64,000 nucleotides of DNA from NCBI GenBank assembly GCA_013398955.1, contig VWPU01005002.1, forward strand, positions 62,001 through 126,000, in the 5' to 3' direction. Within the stretch, counting starts at the first letter, position 1. Each line of letters begins with the position of its first letter. Made by a program: the position numbers and the translations under genes. The DNA is from Callaeas wilsoni. Taxonomy: Eukaryota; Chordata; Aves; Passeriformes; Callaeidae. The notes beneath the pieces were generated by a model. That model made no database searches. It was not told the origin of the DNA and worked only from the letters and a program-made list of their open reading frames with translations. Shown piece after piece: positions 1 through 12,659 of the stretch.

Positions 1-3000
1 ATGTCAAAAGCCAAAACTAGTGCAGCATTAGCAATGGCACTTTAGTAGAGGAGAGAAATCCAGCCCAATGGTAGCCAGGAGAGGACCCAGAGGTACATAA
101 AGCTTTCACTGAATGGATGCACCAGAAGCAAAAATGAAAGGAAAATAAGAAAATTTGCACTAATGGCTCATACATTCTCTCATAAAATCTGAACTTTTCC
201 CAAACTAACACAGTCAAAATAGCTAAACTACCTGCAGTACTTACATGTAGTGCCTGCACCTGTCAATAAGAGTGATTATTAATTTTCTGTGCATAGGTCA
301 TGTAAAAAGTCATGTAGTTTCTCCATGATTTAGCTTCCCATCTGTAAAGCTGCCACCTCTGCTTCATTAAAGGCAAAGAGGCAATAAATTGACAAGGAAG
401 AATATAAATAAAAAAGGACAAAGCAGATGATTTAATAGCAACATCAGGCTCAAGTTCAGATTAAAATAAAAGGCATATAAAACAGTGAAGCAGTTAACTG
501 ATATATTTTATAATAAAAACATAAGCATCTTCCAAAATATATCTGAAAAGGGAACAGGACAATTCAAAGTATCAGTATGAAATTAAATTCCTCTCTTTGT
601 TGTAGGCATTCACAGGCTCTGCTTCCCTGTTGCCTCCCACCTAGTAAGACTTTCCCCCTTTACTCTTCCTAATTGTCAAGGTTTAAAGGACACTGAAGAG
701 CACAGGATGGGTTCATTAGAATTGCAAAGTCTCGCCGCATACCATTTGCAGCAGGGCACCATTTATCTCTGTTGCCACACCATACTGTGAGGTGGCACCA
801 AAACCCAGATGCTGCAGTCCAGAGCTAGGGAATGCTAATCATCCTACATCAGACCCAAACCATGCGGGATTCAAGGTTAACTGTGGTTGATAACATCTGT
901 TCAAGGCAATAAACGACTCCCAAAGGCAGTCGGGAGTGGGCTTTAGATTTCTGACATGACCAGCTACTTTCTGTTGGACTGGAAGACCTGGGTCAAATTT
1001 GTGGCCATTTGTTTCAATCCCTTGTGTCTACATAACCACTTCTGTCCCCTTCCTTCAATGGAGGGCACAACTGCCCCTCCTCAGACTCTTTGAAGGCCAC
1101 CAGGTTGTCACCCACAGTAAAAAATGAACACAACCATGTCTTTCTTTGCTTAGTTGCAGCGAAGTAACAATATAAATTACAACTCCTGCACAGACCTCAG
1201 CACAGCAGTCTATGCATAAATACCACCCTGTAGTTTAGCTAAAGGAATCTGTCCAGCCAGGTTCACCCTAAAGTCATGTCCAGACTGACACCTGAGTTTA
1301 GTTTACCTCAGAAATTTCTACCTTTCTCCAAATTTTACTTTAAAAATATTTCTGTTTTAATGTCTTTCATATTAAATGCCACACATTGTGTCCTGTCCTA
1401 TAGCAAAAATAAGCAGAACTGGAAAAGGTACTCAGTCAGCACTATGTTGTGGTGCCAAAGCACTATTTAAGAAGTAACTATGAGGCTGCCAGATCAGAGA
1501 CTGCACTTTAAGTTACTTTGCATTTGGTGTAAGTCTGTAGTCCTGCTCATATTGAAGTCAACAGCAAGCCTGCAGTTAATTGCAACAAAAGTAAGATGTA
1601 TTTTAGGGAGCCACCATAAAGAGGTGGGCAGGATTATCTAATGACATATACGTATTTTACTAAATGTGTTACTTGTCAAGCTAATTAGTTACCCTGTAAA
1701 CGAAAAGGTCAACCCTGCATAATATTTGCATCTCATCTTTCTGAGTCAAATTTCCTGTGCATGGTAGGTGGAAAGAAATAAATTCTACTGAAATCGTGAA
1801 CAGCTGATAGGAACACTTTGGCAGGCAGAGTAAAATATGAAAAAAAGCTGTTCAAGGCTGATCTGAAGCTAAGAACATGGAATATGTCCATCAGGAAGAC
1901 ACCAATCCCATGGCCACCAGCTCCACATCGTGCAATTTGTTTCGAATAGCTCTGCAGCCAAGCAATACATTGAAACTGTCAGTCACACTTTTTCCACTGC
2001 TTCTGCTGCTCTTTACTAAGCCACATATGCAAGCCAAGGAGAGACAAGGCTCATGAAATCACTCCACTGCACCAAGGTGCTACTTTTGACCCCAAATTGC
2101 CATTCTCTAGAGAAGGGTTACCTGACAAGCCACGCCATCATATGCACACTCCACTGTGTGCATATTTCCCCCTATTTCTACAGCTGGAAGAGAAATCCAT
2201 GAGTACAACTATTCAACACCTGCAGCTCACTAATTTTGAAGCTCTCAGAGCCTTGCACACTTATAGCAGCCCTTTTTCATTTACATCTATCTGAAGTATG
2301 AATACTTGGCACAAAAAAGAATGCTTGAAAGATATTGACAAAGCCACTAGAAAGAGGTTAAAGAAAACACATCAGAAAGTTTCTTGGGAAATATCAAACT
2401 GAAACAAACAGAACATTTCAGGGCAGTTAGCAGATTAAGCAAGAACTTTGGAATTTTTTTCTTTTTCAGTGAAACAGCTGGCTTTGTGTTTCAGTCTGTA
2501 AACATCCTATGCCAGAAGAGGATCTTCAGAGACTCTTTGTCCTTGCTAAAGGGCTTTACTTAATGGGGTGTTACATGAAAAAGCATATCTGTCTTTCAGG
2601 AAAATGTGCCCTGCAGGCTCACTGAAACAGTGGCAATATCTAGATGAAAAGAAAACCAGGATATGAAATATGTCCTGGCTATTGTAGGTTTAAATATATA
2701 TTAAGTCACTCTGCCAGGACTGAAAACTCTGGTGTTATAAATTTCTCAGGAACCTGTGTGCATTAAGTAGGTGTCAGGGGACCCTGCTCCCTTCAACAAG
2801 GAGTCACATCTTCCAAGCAGTGAATCTCGCTGTCAAAGGCTTGAGTCTTGCTTGCAGAAGCTGCCCAAGCCAGCTCTGAGCTCACTCTCCAGGCTCTCCA
2901 TTCCAGGGAAGCCACGGGATCCAGGGACCCGAGGCACATCCCCCATCCGTGGGCTGACAGCTCGCAGCACTTCCACTGTGACTGACACATGAGCTGGGAA

Positions 3001-5456
3001 TTTAAAACCCTTACACCTATATTACAAAGGGTTACGTTGTTCTTCAAACGACAGATCATTTGAAACACCTGAATTATGTCACACTATTTCCTTTGTGAGC
3101 CAGGATAAGAACTTTGGACCCCACGTAGCTGGCCCATATGTAACAAGAGCAAGTGGATTGCTCAAGATACAATATAAAGAAAGTTTCGCTGATAACTTGT
3201 TTTTTCAAAACCCTTCATTCCCCATATGTTTGGACCAAAGCTTTAAATTCAGATGTACTTAAAGATGCCCTCTTTTTTTTTTTTTTCTGGTGCATATACA
3301 TGGTTATGGACAGGTAGCACTAGGAATCAACTAGTCCATTATAAAGGAAGTGAACACATACTCAGTTCCAGGCCTCAGAGAAGACACTCTACCCTCCTCC
3401 CCCATATCTTTCATCAGGCAGGATTTTCATGAATCCAAATAACAGTGAATATGGCACTTATGTTCACCCTCCTCTACTCATGGTTCATCTAAGAAATGCT
3501 TCCTTCTGGCTCTGAGTTGCCCATCTTACCTGTCAGAAGGGATAATAATTCCTCTGTGTTACATCAACACAATTACCTAGAAAGGAAAAAACAAAATTTC
3601 CTGATTTTACTTGTAACACTTGCACAAGAGAGATTTAGGAGGTAGCAGTAAATTTTTAAATCTTTCTTGTATGATCTTGGCTGAAAGCTCTGTCTTCTCC
3701 CTCATCTGATTTTGACTTGGTTCAAGAGTATTTGTCTTGTATGCAACTGTTTAAATCTTCTGGAACTACCAAAAATCCCACAATATGTACAGTTGTGGAA
3801 TTAATCTGAAAAGGTTTTGGTGTTTGGAAGGCAAATATTTTATGTCAACTTTAGCATTTTATGAGCAATATTGAAATTCCCAGTGTTTACCTTAAGGGCC
3901 CTAGTACCTTTAAACCCAAATTACCTTTGAAGCCAGTAACCAACAGCTCCATTTGGTACCTCTTCTACTGGTTCAGCTCTGTGCTGTGCTGTTTTCACTA
4001 CATCAGACCCAACTGTCCTATTCCTGAATTGCTCTTTGTCCTGCTCTTTAACACACAGCTTGCGGTAGGAAGAGAAAATGTGAACAGCGGTGCAGACTTT
4101 TTCTTAAAATAAATGCTCCCTTAATCAAAATTGGATGACTAACAGGCATAAAATTATGGCTCTAATACCACGTATAATCGTTTATCTCATTGCAAAGAGG
4201 CATACATCATTTGCATTGTGTTCCAGTAGTGTTTTATACCCACTTTACCATAATCTAAATGAGCATGCACAGCACAGACAAATGGAGATTCTAGTCCATC
4301 TTATGCATTTGCCTGGAGAGCACAATGATGTTTGTTGTCTGTGCTTTTAAAAACTGTGTTCCTATAAATAAACACATTAAAATGTAAAGAAAAAGCAGTG
4401 GGCAATCTCACTGCCTGAGCAGTTTTAATTGTGAGATATAATTTTCAGAAAGAAGGAATGTTTTTAATTTTTTTTTTCTGGACAGCAATTTTAATAAAGT
4501 ATATTTGAAACTTATATGAGTTATGGAATAAATTTTTTGAAGAGAATTTAAACCTGTGGATACATCAGCTCAGCATATGGGTACTGCCAACCACACTTAC
4601 AGCTCAGACTAGATATTATTTCCTTCTGCCCACTCCTCATTATCTGGGATGCACTTAACAGTCCAAGCCAGGGACTTAGCTTTAAAAAACGTTGAAAACA
4701 TAGGAAAATGGCAACCACCAGAGTATGTATTTCTTTCCTTGAAATGACTTCTGCACAAAGGCTGTAAGAAGCTTTCACTTCTCCATGTGCAGCATCCTTC
4801 CTATTCCCAAAACCACTATAGCTATGAAGTTCAATAATTCATAGTCCTTCAGGGAGAGCAAGTATGACTTCACGTGACAATATTTGCAAGAGCTGATTCC
4901 AGCTTCCATGTATGACTTTACATCCTTTTCTGACCTTGCAGATTTGTGAGAAACTGGCACTTGAAACTCTGGCATTTTTATGAGAGACAAGCTGATCTTA
5001 TACCTAATTTTAGAGAGCTGTATAAAGCCCTTTTTCCCTCTTGACAAGGGTAACTCGCTCAGCACAGCTGATCTTACTGTACAGAAATATGAGGCTTTAC
5101 AAGCAGAAAGATATGCATACTAAAATACGTGGCAAAATTCTCTTCTGTGTTGTTAAAATCATTTATCTGTGACATATGTGGCATGAAGATGAAAATATGA
5201 TATGATCTAAAGGCTTTATTGCTACTTCACTTGGACTCAACTGCATTGCTTATGCTCAATGCACCATTTGTGCAACATGCTTTTCTGATTCTTCCCACAA
5301 CCTAAGGCTACCATCCAAAAATCAAGGGAGCAGTACAATCTTGACACAGATTAACCTCAAAAATAAACTGTAGCTATATTAAAGAACTGTGAAATTCTAC
5401 CTGGAGATTATTTACTCAAAGAACAAGAACATGACAGAGATGGTAAGAGGATGAAT
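1..5456. other. AT-rich non-coding DNA, no gene seen
   Basis: No open frame in this stretch exceeds about 100 codons and none carries a recognisable domain. A T-run lies at about 3271-3286 and another T-rich stretch near 4460. A slightly GC-richer patch at about 2771-2990 is open in both directions over 73-91 codons but has no coding signature that I recognise. It could be intronic or intergenic; an isolated small exon cannot be excluded by eye. Confidence 0.6.
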
Positions 5457-5560
5457 TGAAGATGTCCCTGCTCAACACAGGGGTGTTAGTCTAGATGACC
5501 TTTAAAGGTCCTTTCCAATCCAAACTATTCTATGATTCTGATTCTATGATTCTATGAATG
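5457..5560 (+). mobile_element. CR1 LINE, 3'-end fragment
   Basis: This is a 5'-truncated CR1 non-LTR retrotransposon tail. It has the typical 3' untranslated end: a block reading as 'GATGACCTTTAAAGGTCC', then 'CCTTTCCAATCCAAAC', then the short terminal repeat ATTCTATGATTCT... at 5527-5558. CR1 is the dominant avian LINE and usually inserts as such 3' fragments without a poly(A) tail or clear target duplication. No coding part remains. Orientation follows from the terminal repeat lying at the right end. Confidence 0.9.
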
Positions 5561-6388
5561 ATCCTCAGCAAAATAAAAGAGATAGATGGATACTCTGCAC
5601 AGCACATTAAACCCTTTAGAGTTCAGCAGAGTATCATTCCTCTTTTTCCATCATTCTGTCTTGTATGGATTTAGCACTTAAGAGAATAACTGTATTACTT
5701 ATAGGTACAGCAACTATGTAACTATATTACATACAGATATAAGTATGTTTATATGTGGAAATTGAGTATTATATATTTTTTACCTTGGTAAGCATTGTGC
5801 AGGTAGTTTATTATCTGTATGTCCAGCTCTAATTATTGATTGACATTCAGTGTTCTGCTGTTGAGGGTGGGTTTAATTGCATTCCTCTAGTACTTTAAAC
5901 TTTACTACTTTTTTCCTACCAGCATGATATTAAAAACATTATTTTGTCTTCATGCAGTCATGTTTCTGCATTCATTCTTATTTTTTCCTGGAGACTCTGC
6001 TCTCTTTCCAATATATTATATATATATACCCTCTCGTATACCAGAGCGGTGTTCAGCTTTGACCACTAGTTCTGCCCCATTTGTTTCATCTCTTCTTAGA
6101 AAGTATTCCCCTTTAGCTTACATGCTCTGTTTTTTTGCTCCTAAATTAATTTAAAATTCATTTCATCAGTCCTCAACGTTTATCTCAGCTTAGCTTTTTA
6201 GAGAAATCAATTTTGTGTGTCTACATATGACACTGTGTCAAGAGACTCACATGTCCAAGCACAACATGTCCTTTAGTTTACTTTTCTTTGGCTGTTCAGG
6301 ACTGTCCACACAGAAATATTGCACATTCATCAAGCCTGATTGCCTGGTCTTTAAAAACCAGCAATTGTTCTTTCCATGTTACACATCC
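5561..6388. other. AT-rich non-coding DNA between two CR1 tails
   Basis: Nothing recognisable. T-rich open frames of 76-98 codons are present, but the last of them runs into the CR1 fragment that follows, so it is not a gene. Confidence 0.55.
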
Positions 6389-6519
6389 ACAGAATCACAA
6401 AATGCTCTGAGTTGGAAGGGACCCACAAGGATCATCAAGTCCAACTCTAAAGTTAACAGCCCATCCAGGGATCAAACCCATGACCTTGCCCTTATCAGCA
6501 CCATGCTCTAAATAGCTGA
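6389..6519 (-). mobile_element. CR1 LINE, 3'-end fragment (minus strand)
   Basis: The stretch starts with the reverse complement of the CR1 terminus ('ACAGAATCACAAAATGCTC') and continues through 'GAGTTGGAAGGGACCCACA' and 'GGATCATCAAGTCCAACTC'. It ends in the 'CATGACCTTGCCCTTATCAG' block seen in one common avian CR1 subgroup. It is 5'-truncated and non-coding. The open frame that crosses it on the plus strand is spurious. Confidence 0.88.
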
Positions 6520-7742
6520 CCCAATTCCATTTATTTCTCCCTCCAACTTCTCCCAAAAATACAGAAAAACTACTACTCTCTTTCTGTCTTTTGATGTTTC
6601 CCTAGCTGTTAACAAGGAGTGAAAAAAAAAAATATTCTAAAGGCTCTTCTTTCTTTATCTTAATGATTTCTCTGGAATTTGTGAACGTCATTCATCTAGA
6701 CCAGTTACCTCGTCAAAATATAATGGTTCCATATACTTAACAGTGTGCTCTAGCATAATCATAAGCCCTTTAATACCTTCTGTGGGAAAATACATTTTCT
6801 TCCTCCAGATGTGACCTTCAGCTTTTTTCAGAAATGCCTATAGACTGAGTTCTCTGAAATACATTCTTTACTAACAAAGGCTTTTATTCATGTTGCTTTA
6901 TGACCTTCCAAGCTAGGTTTGACAGATAAGTCTACATATTCTATGCTTTTAAAACCATTTTTTTTACCATATTAATGTCATTAATTAGCATTATTATTAC
7001 CAACATGAAAGTCTCAATTTTGCTTATCATCAATTTATCATCAATATCTTCAGCCTTCCTTGCAGCTACAAGAACTCTCCCTTTTTCATATGAAGCATTT
7101 TCTTCCTCCACAAGTAATTTGATTGAGTGTGAGGTAAAGTCTGGCTTATCTGGTCCAAGCAATCTAGCTTACACTTGACATTCACACACTTTTCACATAT
7201 GTAAGTGTATACTTTGAGAGCTCCTACCTTCTGCATCAGACTGTTGTACAGAACAGAACCATCTGTAGCCATTTGTAATGACATATACAGAAAGAGGGAA
7301 ATTCTAAATTTGCTTCACACTACCAGACTTGTGCATGTGATGCTGGGTGTTATAAGAGGGAGGCAAAAGTTTGCAGGCCTAACAGCACTTCTAGCCATGG
7401 AGAGGACTGGAATAAGAGGATGCAAAACATACATGGGCCTGTTTATTCCTGTAGTGCAGACTGACAGCTGTGAAACTCCATTCTGTAGACAGGGTTTGGC
7501 CCAATGTGTGTGATATCACACACATGGCAAAACTTGAACATTCCAATTCAGATTTTTTCCATACTGCTCAGGTACAATGCACCCATCTGATGCTTTTCAA
7601 CCTAAGCCTGTTGATTGATCCTGTGTTATTAGTTTTATATAATTTCACTAAGTGTTCCCTGACAAATGTTTTGTGGATATGCAGAAAGAGAGAACCTGGG
7701 TGTATAAATGTATCCATGCGATGTACTGGGTCTGGAGAAACT
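6520..7742. other. AT-rich non-coding DNA, no gene seen
   Basis: No repeat that I recognise except a short perfect palindrome (listed separately at 7504). Open frames up to 127 codons near 7470-7853 run into the neighbouring LTR and are not credible genes. Confidence 0.55.
7504..7525. repeat. Perfect 22-bp palindrome
   Basis: Both 11-base arms match exactly around a central GATATC. The arms are GT/AC dinucleotide-like (ATGTGTGTGAT and its complement). It lies about 220 bp from the following LTR. A simple-repeat origin is likely; a role as a dimeric binding site is only a possibility. Confidence 0.7.
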
Positions 7743-7748
7743 AACTAC
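7743..7748. repeat. Target-site duplication, left copy (AACTAC)
   Basis: Six bases immediately before the LTR's TG, repeated exactly immediately after its CA (8318-8323). This marks the insertion boundaries. Confidence 0.85.
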
Positions 7749-8317
7749 TGTATTAGTACGCCGGTGCGCTGGCCGGGCCAGGAGAGCTGCAGCTTGTCCA
7801 GAGGTGCCCAACACCAGAGGAGGACACTCTGTGGCACTTGTGTGCCTCGCTAGCAGCTTCCTCGCCCGTGCGGTGGAAGGCACGGAGCCATGTGTGCCCG
7901 GGGCTTATGGATTGCCCAAGTATAGCCAGAAATTAATGAGGAAGGCAGCCCTTCGGCCGGTATTCCAAGGGTTTATTGTAGAAACTCCCTCGAAGGGGTC
8001 CGGACATGAAGAAGGGACGAGTTTCTGCCAAGAGTACATTTAAAAGAGGTACAGAGAAGGAGGCGGGGATGACATAGCAATGACCTATAGGAAGAAGGGA
8101 AGGGCGGGACAGGTTTGGCTACCTTTTCTTAGGAGATACAAGGGGTGTCTGTCCACTGTCAGTCAGGCAGACCAAGCCTACATCAGGTCACAGGAATTCA
8201 ATGGGAGGAGCCATTCTCACAGAGGGGCATTTAACCTTTGGAGCCAGTCCACCAAACCTCTTTATCTGGGCTATGTGGCCCCTGGGCATTCCTGTGGTTG
8301 GTTCAGTCACCACAACA
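7749..8317 (-). mobile_element. Solo LTR of an endogenous retrovirus (minus strand)
   Basis: A 569-bp element begins TG (7749) and ends CA (8317), with a perfect 6-bp duplication AACTAC on both sides. No internal retroviral DNA accompanies it, so it is a solo LTR, the usual product of recombination between two LTRs. Read on the minus strand it shows a polyadenylation signal AATAAA (plus-strand TTTATT at 7972-7977). Upstream of that is an AT-rich TTTTAAAT stretch (about 8037-8045) that could serve as a TATA element. The downstream R/U5-like part is GC-rich and CpG-rich. A 6-bp duplication is typical of class II (alpha/beta-type) retroviruses; the class is an inference. The overlapping open frames (67-111 codons) are shadows. 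Confidence 0.88.
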
Positions 8318-8323
8318 AACTAC
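8318..8323. repeat. Target-site duplication, right copy (AACTAC)
   Basis: Exact copy of 7743-7748, directly after the terminal CA of the solo LTR. Confidence 0.85.
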
Positions 8324-8432
8324 ACTACCAACAACAATAAAACCATCAAAGTACACAAGGAGACAGTTGTTGCTGTGAAATCTTACAACGTCACATCACC
8401 AAACAAGGCAAGCATTTGACTATCCAAACTAC

Positions 8433-8473
8433 AATACATACACATGTATATATACACGTATATGTATATATAC
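8433..8473. repeat. TA/CA-rich microsatellite
   Basis: Imperfect alternating purine-pyrimidine tract (CATACACATGTATATATA type). It generates the tyrosine/isoleucine-rich spurious frame on the minus strand. Confidence 0.75.
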
Positions 8474-11400
8474 CAGATAACGAGCTTTGCATGGCTTTCT
8501 CCACTATTAGAGTCTTGCCTGAGCAATAGCAAGTCCCTGTTTAAGACAGCTGCAATCAGTGCAAGCCTGTTCATTCCAAGCAGTGCCATTCCATGAGTCT
8601 ATGCCAGTTTGCACTGATCTCATTTGCCCCCCTCATGAGTTCATGCTATTACCCTCACTGTGTATCTTTTTGCTGCTATTGTGCTTTTCATCTGCATTTC
8701 ACTTCTCTTTCATGTAGTCATCTCCACCTTTTTCCTTAGAATAGTATTTCACTTTACTGATTCTATATTTCAAGCTTGCAGCTCTCCCCACTTGCTTTGT
8801 CTAATTGGCTTTTAAAACTTTTCACAATGAAGTAACTAATTAAATTATTTTGATCAGTTTCCAAACTTGTCCCGAGGAAATGCATAATGTATCAGTTCAC
8901 ATTATAATTTTTTTAGGTATTTCATTTAGGTCATTTTGGAGCATTTATGGACTCATAGGGACAGAGATAAAGAAGCAAATTTGGCTCTGTAGAGAAGCTG
9001 GCTAGGGAAATTGTTTCCAAAGAGCCCTATATATCCGTCTCTGACTAAGTAATACAATATAACTAAATTGTCCTTGAAGGGTAGACTAGAGTCTTCCAAA
9101 CCCATGGAAGTAGTCTAACCACCACACTGCAAAATCAGAGTTACACTTACTCCTACTCCCACTCAGTATCTCATTGAATCGTTAAATCTTTTATACAATC
9201 TGCCATATCTTCTGGGGCAGTTTGAAAGTACTCGTCCTCCCCAACAGTCTATATGCTGGGGAACTTTCCAGGTCAGATTGTGCTTGTAAAAGCAGAAAAA
9301 GGGTCTGAAACAAGATGTCCTCTTGAAAAGGCTGAGGAGGAGGTGAGAGGAATCACCACCTACTTCTGCTCTGGTTCCCTTTTAAAAGAAAAGATTGATT
9401 CTTCTATGTGTTTTTCTGTGAAGAGGAGGATTAAGTTCCTGCTTTCATGGCTGTAAATCATGTGTGGACAGAAATGCATGCAGAGAAATGCACAGTTAAG
9501 CACGTAAGCCTCCAACAGGGTGGGGATTTAAAACATGAGTGAGTCCTCGAGGCTTTGCTTTTGCTGCCTCAGCTGGCTCAATGCTTAAGGTTGTGCACAC
9601 CACTACGGATCATTCATTCTTTCTTTGCCGTTGTATAGGAAACCTACAACTCCAACTCAAGGCCACAGATTCTGCCACGAGTTTCCAAATATCACGTGGT
9701 ATCAAAGTCCTTCTTTGACCAAAACTTAAATCTCTATAACTTATCAAAAATGTAATTACTTCTTTTACACACATAATACTGTATGCTTTTGATCATTCAG
9801 ACACATGAAATGTTTCAGCAGCTGGAACAGAGCAGGATATTCATGGAGCTATATGAATGTGAGCACTGTCAGGCAACATACTTACTGATGTACTGTATTT
9901 AAATCCCTCTGGACCAATGGGTACCAAACTTGGTAGGTGCTGAAACTATCAATATGTGCCTCACCTGGCTGCTTTTGTGCCTTACGATCCCACGCATGAC
10001 ACGTCAGAAGTCATGCCTCCACCTGTTGTGTATTTCTGTGGCCTGGCTACAGTTCTGAATTCCTCTTCTTCTCATCCAGTGCTTCCCTGACCATAGCCAG
10101 GATAGTGCTCCCTGTGTGATCCCACCAATGCAGCAGGGGGCAGGGAAAGGAGCAGGGCAGAGCTGCCGGGTGCACTGGCATGGTGGGAAGCCGTAGGTCC
10201 TGCAAGAAGAGCCCACTCTATGGGGTCTGTATTTCAGGAGTGGAGAGAAGAGCAAGGTTTCAAGCTTCCTGACATCCTTATGCTGCAAATTGCAGTACGA
10301 TTTACAGATCTTCTCTCTCTAGTCAGATGCACCATCAGCTCCATAGTCAGCAAGACAGAATGAGATGTTAACTCTCCCCTTCCACCACCCCTCCAAACCT
10401 CGGGGAAGCTTTGCCCCAAGGCCCTAACAGAGCAAATGCCAGCTGGGGTGATTTCCTCACACACTGAGTCACAGTGTGGGCTGGACACTTGTCCTAAACT
10501 GTGAGGAAATCACCTACCTCTGAACTTTGACAATCTGTGCCAATAAAGTTATTGAGTGATCATGACCATTTTCTGTTACCTTTTTTTTGCATGTTTCATT
10601 TGCTAAAAAGGCAATTTTAACTCCAGAAGACAGTATTTTAAGCAAAACTCAGAAAAGTGACCTGGAAAGATCATATAAATGGGATTTTTCTCTGTCATCT
10701 CTCTATGCTTTTGATTATTCTTGACATTGTATAATGTTAAGTTATAAATAGAAAGCATTTTGAAAATGTCATAATATCTTGAGTCTAATAAGGGAATACC
10801 AGAGCTAGAAAATATGCTTAAGAAATCATGATTACATAGCAGACTCAAGAGGAAGAATTAAACTGGGCTTCACTGCAGTGGAACTTAACAGCTACAAAAA
10901 AAATGTGAACTGTGAGCACAAGCTGGAAGCTACAATTGAAATGTAAACATTACTTATTGAAAGCAAGATGCCACATTAATAACAGCAACCACAAAAGCTG
11001 AAGACTTGTGGCATTACTGGATAGAGCAGTGATGCTTTTTCACCCTTTTAAGTGGATCTAATTCAGATGATGTCCCCCAGCTAACCCAAATGTTCAAAGT
11101 CCTTGTACTTGATACTTCAGTAGAGTATGAATTTGTTTTGGAATATTCTAGCTGAACTGATATTTTTTCTCTTGCCTTTCCATTGCATATATAAATTATT
11201 CTCATCTCTTTGCAGGTCTTCTCTGTCTAAACTCTGCACAGGTAAAAGGGCTGGTACTAATGAATACATTACAAGCTTTTCCAATTCTCATAAATTAAAT
11301 CAGAATATTTACAAAAAATCAAAATTAATTCTTTCTTTTCTATGCTTGAACCTAAAGCAAAGAGCAATTTCTGCTTTGAATTGTACAGAACACTTTGCTA

Positions 11401-12597
11401 ACTTTATCAATAGCTACCAATTCACCCCAGACTCTGTGGAACAGAGTTTGGCTCCCAGAACGTGCCTGTGAGCATTTCAGGGGCTCAGCACCACCCTGCA
11501 TCACCCCTCCAGGAGACACCAACCACTGACTCCTCTGGAGTCTGGGGATGGCCAAGAAGAGTCACAAACATGGCTAGAATTGTTTTTGACTAGTACTGAA
11601 GCATAACTGAAGTTATAATAATAAAACCATGGCAACAAAATGATATTTCTCTGGTGAAAATTTCAATGAGCGATCTGTGAGATCAATAAAAATTAGACTA
11701 TTAACATAGTCCATAAAATGGTTTGGAAGTATTTCAGAAATTAATATATGAAGCAGAAAAACTTACAAACAGCTAAGGCAATTTCTGTGGAGCTTTGCCC
11801 AGACTGACATTTATTCCATTATACCATCCCATTCTAACAGTCCCTTGTTTAGGCAATTAAGGCAATTAAAAATATCTTTTTTCACTCTAGAACCCTAGCA
11901 TCTTGGTTGCAATGAAGTGAAGCTAAGACCTGGTCAGAAAAGAGAACACAAACAAACAGTACCTGGGATCAATGTAATCTCACAGTCCCAGTTGCAGAAG
12001 GGCAAGGTCTGTCACACTGCCACTGCCTCATTGCGGAATTAACATCCACAGTAATAAGAAAGACACCAGGGGTCTTCAAAACTCTACAGTGGAGAATACA
12101 GACTTTTTTTTTTCACCTGACCCAAGCAAAAATATTTGGCTGTAATTGCATGATGGGAGAAAGAACAGCCTTTGAAGTTAAGAGTTACCTGCCTACTTAG
12201 AAGCTGTTTTCTAAGATAGGTCATTTTTCTTCCAAATGTGACTGATCTGTTCCACGTGAATGCAAATTCTTGTTTCTGCTTTGTTATTTGTCAAGAAAAT
12301 TGCAATCAATATTCTTTTAATCCACCTCTTATATACAGTGTTGAACCTTTTATTTGTCTCCATGAATAAATAATTTGAGCTGAGATTGTGCTCAGTGCTT
12401 TCTGAGTATCTAAAAAGAATGCTGGATTCTCCTTTTCACTTTTAAGCTTTGAATTATGGACCATCTCATTGCCTGGAAGCAACTGAAGTTCTTAAATTAT
12501 AAACAGTGAATTATCTTCTTGCTTTTGTTATTAAAACAAAAAAGTAGACACATTTGGGAGACAATAAAAATTTAATACAATCAGTAAAAAGTCTACA

Positions 12598-12659
12598 TAA
12601 ATTAACATTCATATTTTCTTTCTTTTCTTTTTTTCTTTTTCAGCTTTTAAATTAACATT
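12598..12659. repeat. 12-bp direct repeat flanking a pyrimidine tract
   Basis: TAAATTAACATT occurs at 12598-12609 and again, identically, at 12648-12659. The 38 bases between are almost pure pyrimidine on the plus strand, ending CAGCTTTT; on the minus strand this is an A-rich tail interrupted by G. The arrangement looks like a target-site duplication around a very short A-tailed insertion. The T-rich run followed by CAG also resembles a splice acceptor, but no exon follows that I can support. Confidence 0.6.

Noticed and set aside
12615..12643. Polypyrimidine tract plus CAG as a splice acceptor
   Set aside because: No open exon or donor follows; the flanking 12-bp direct repeat is better explained by an insertion.
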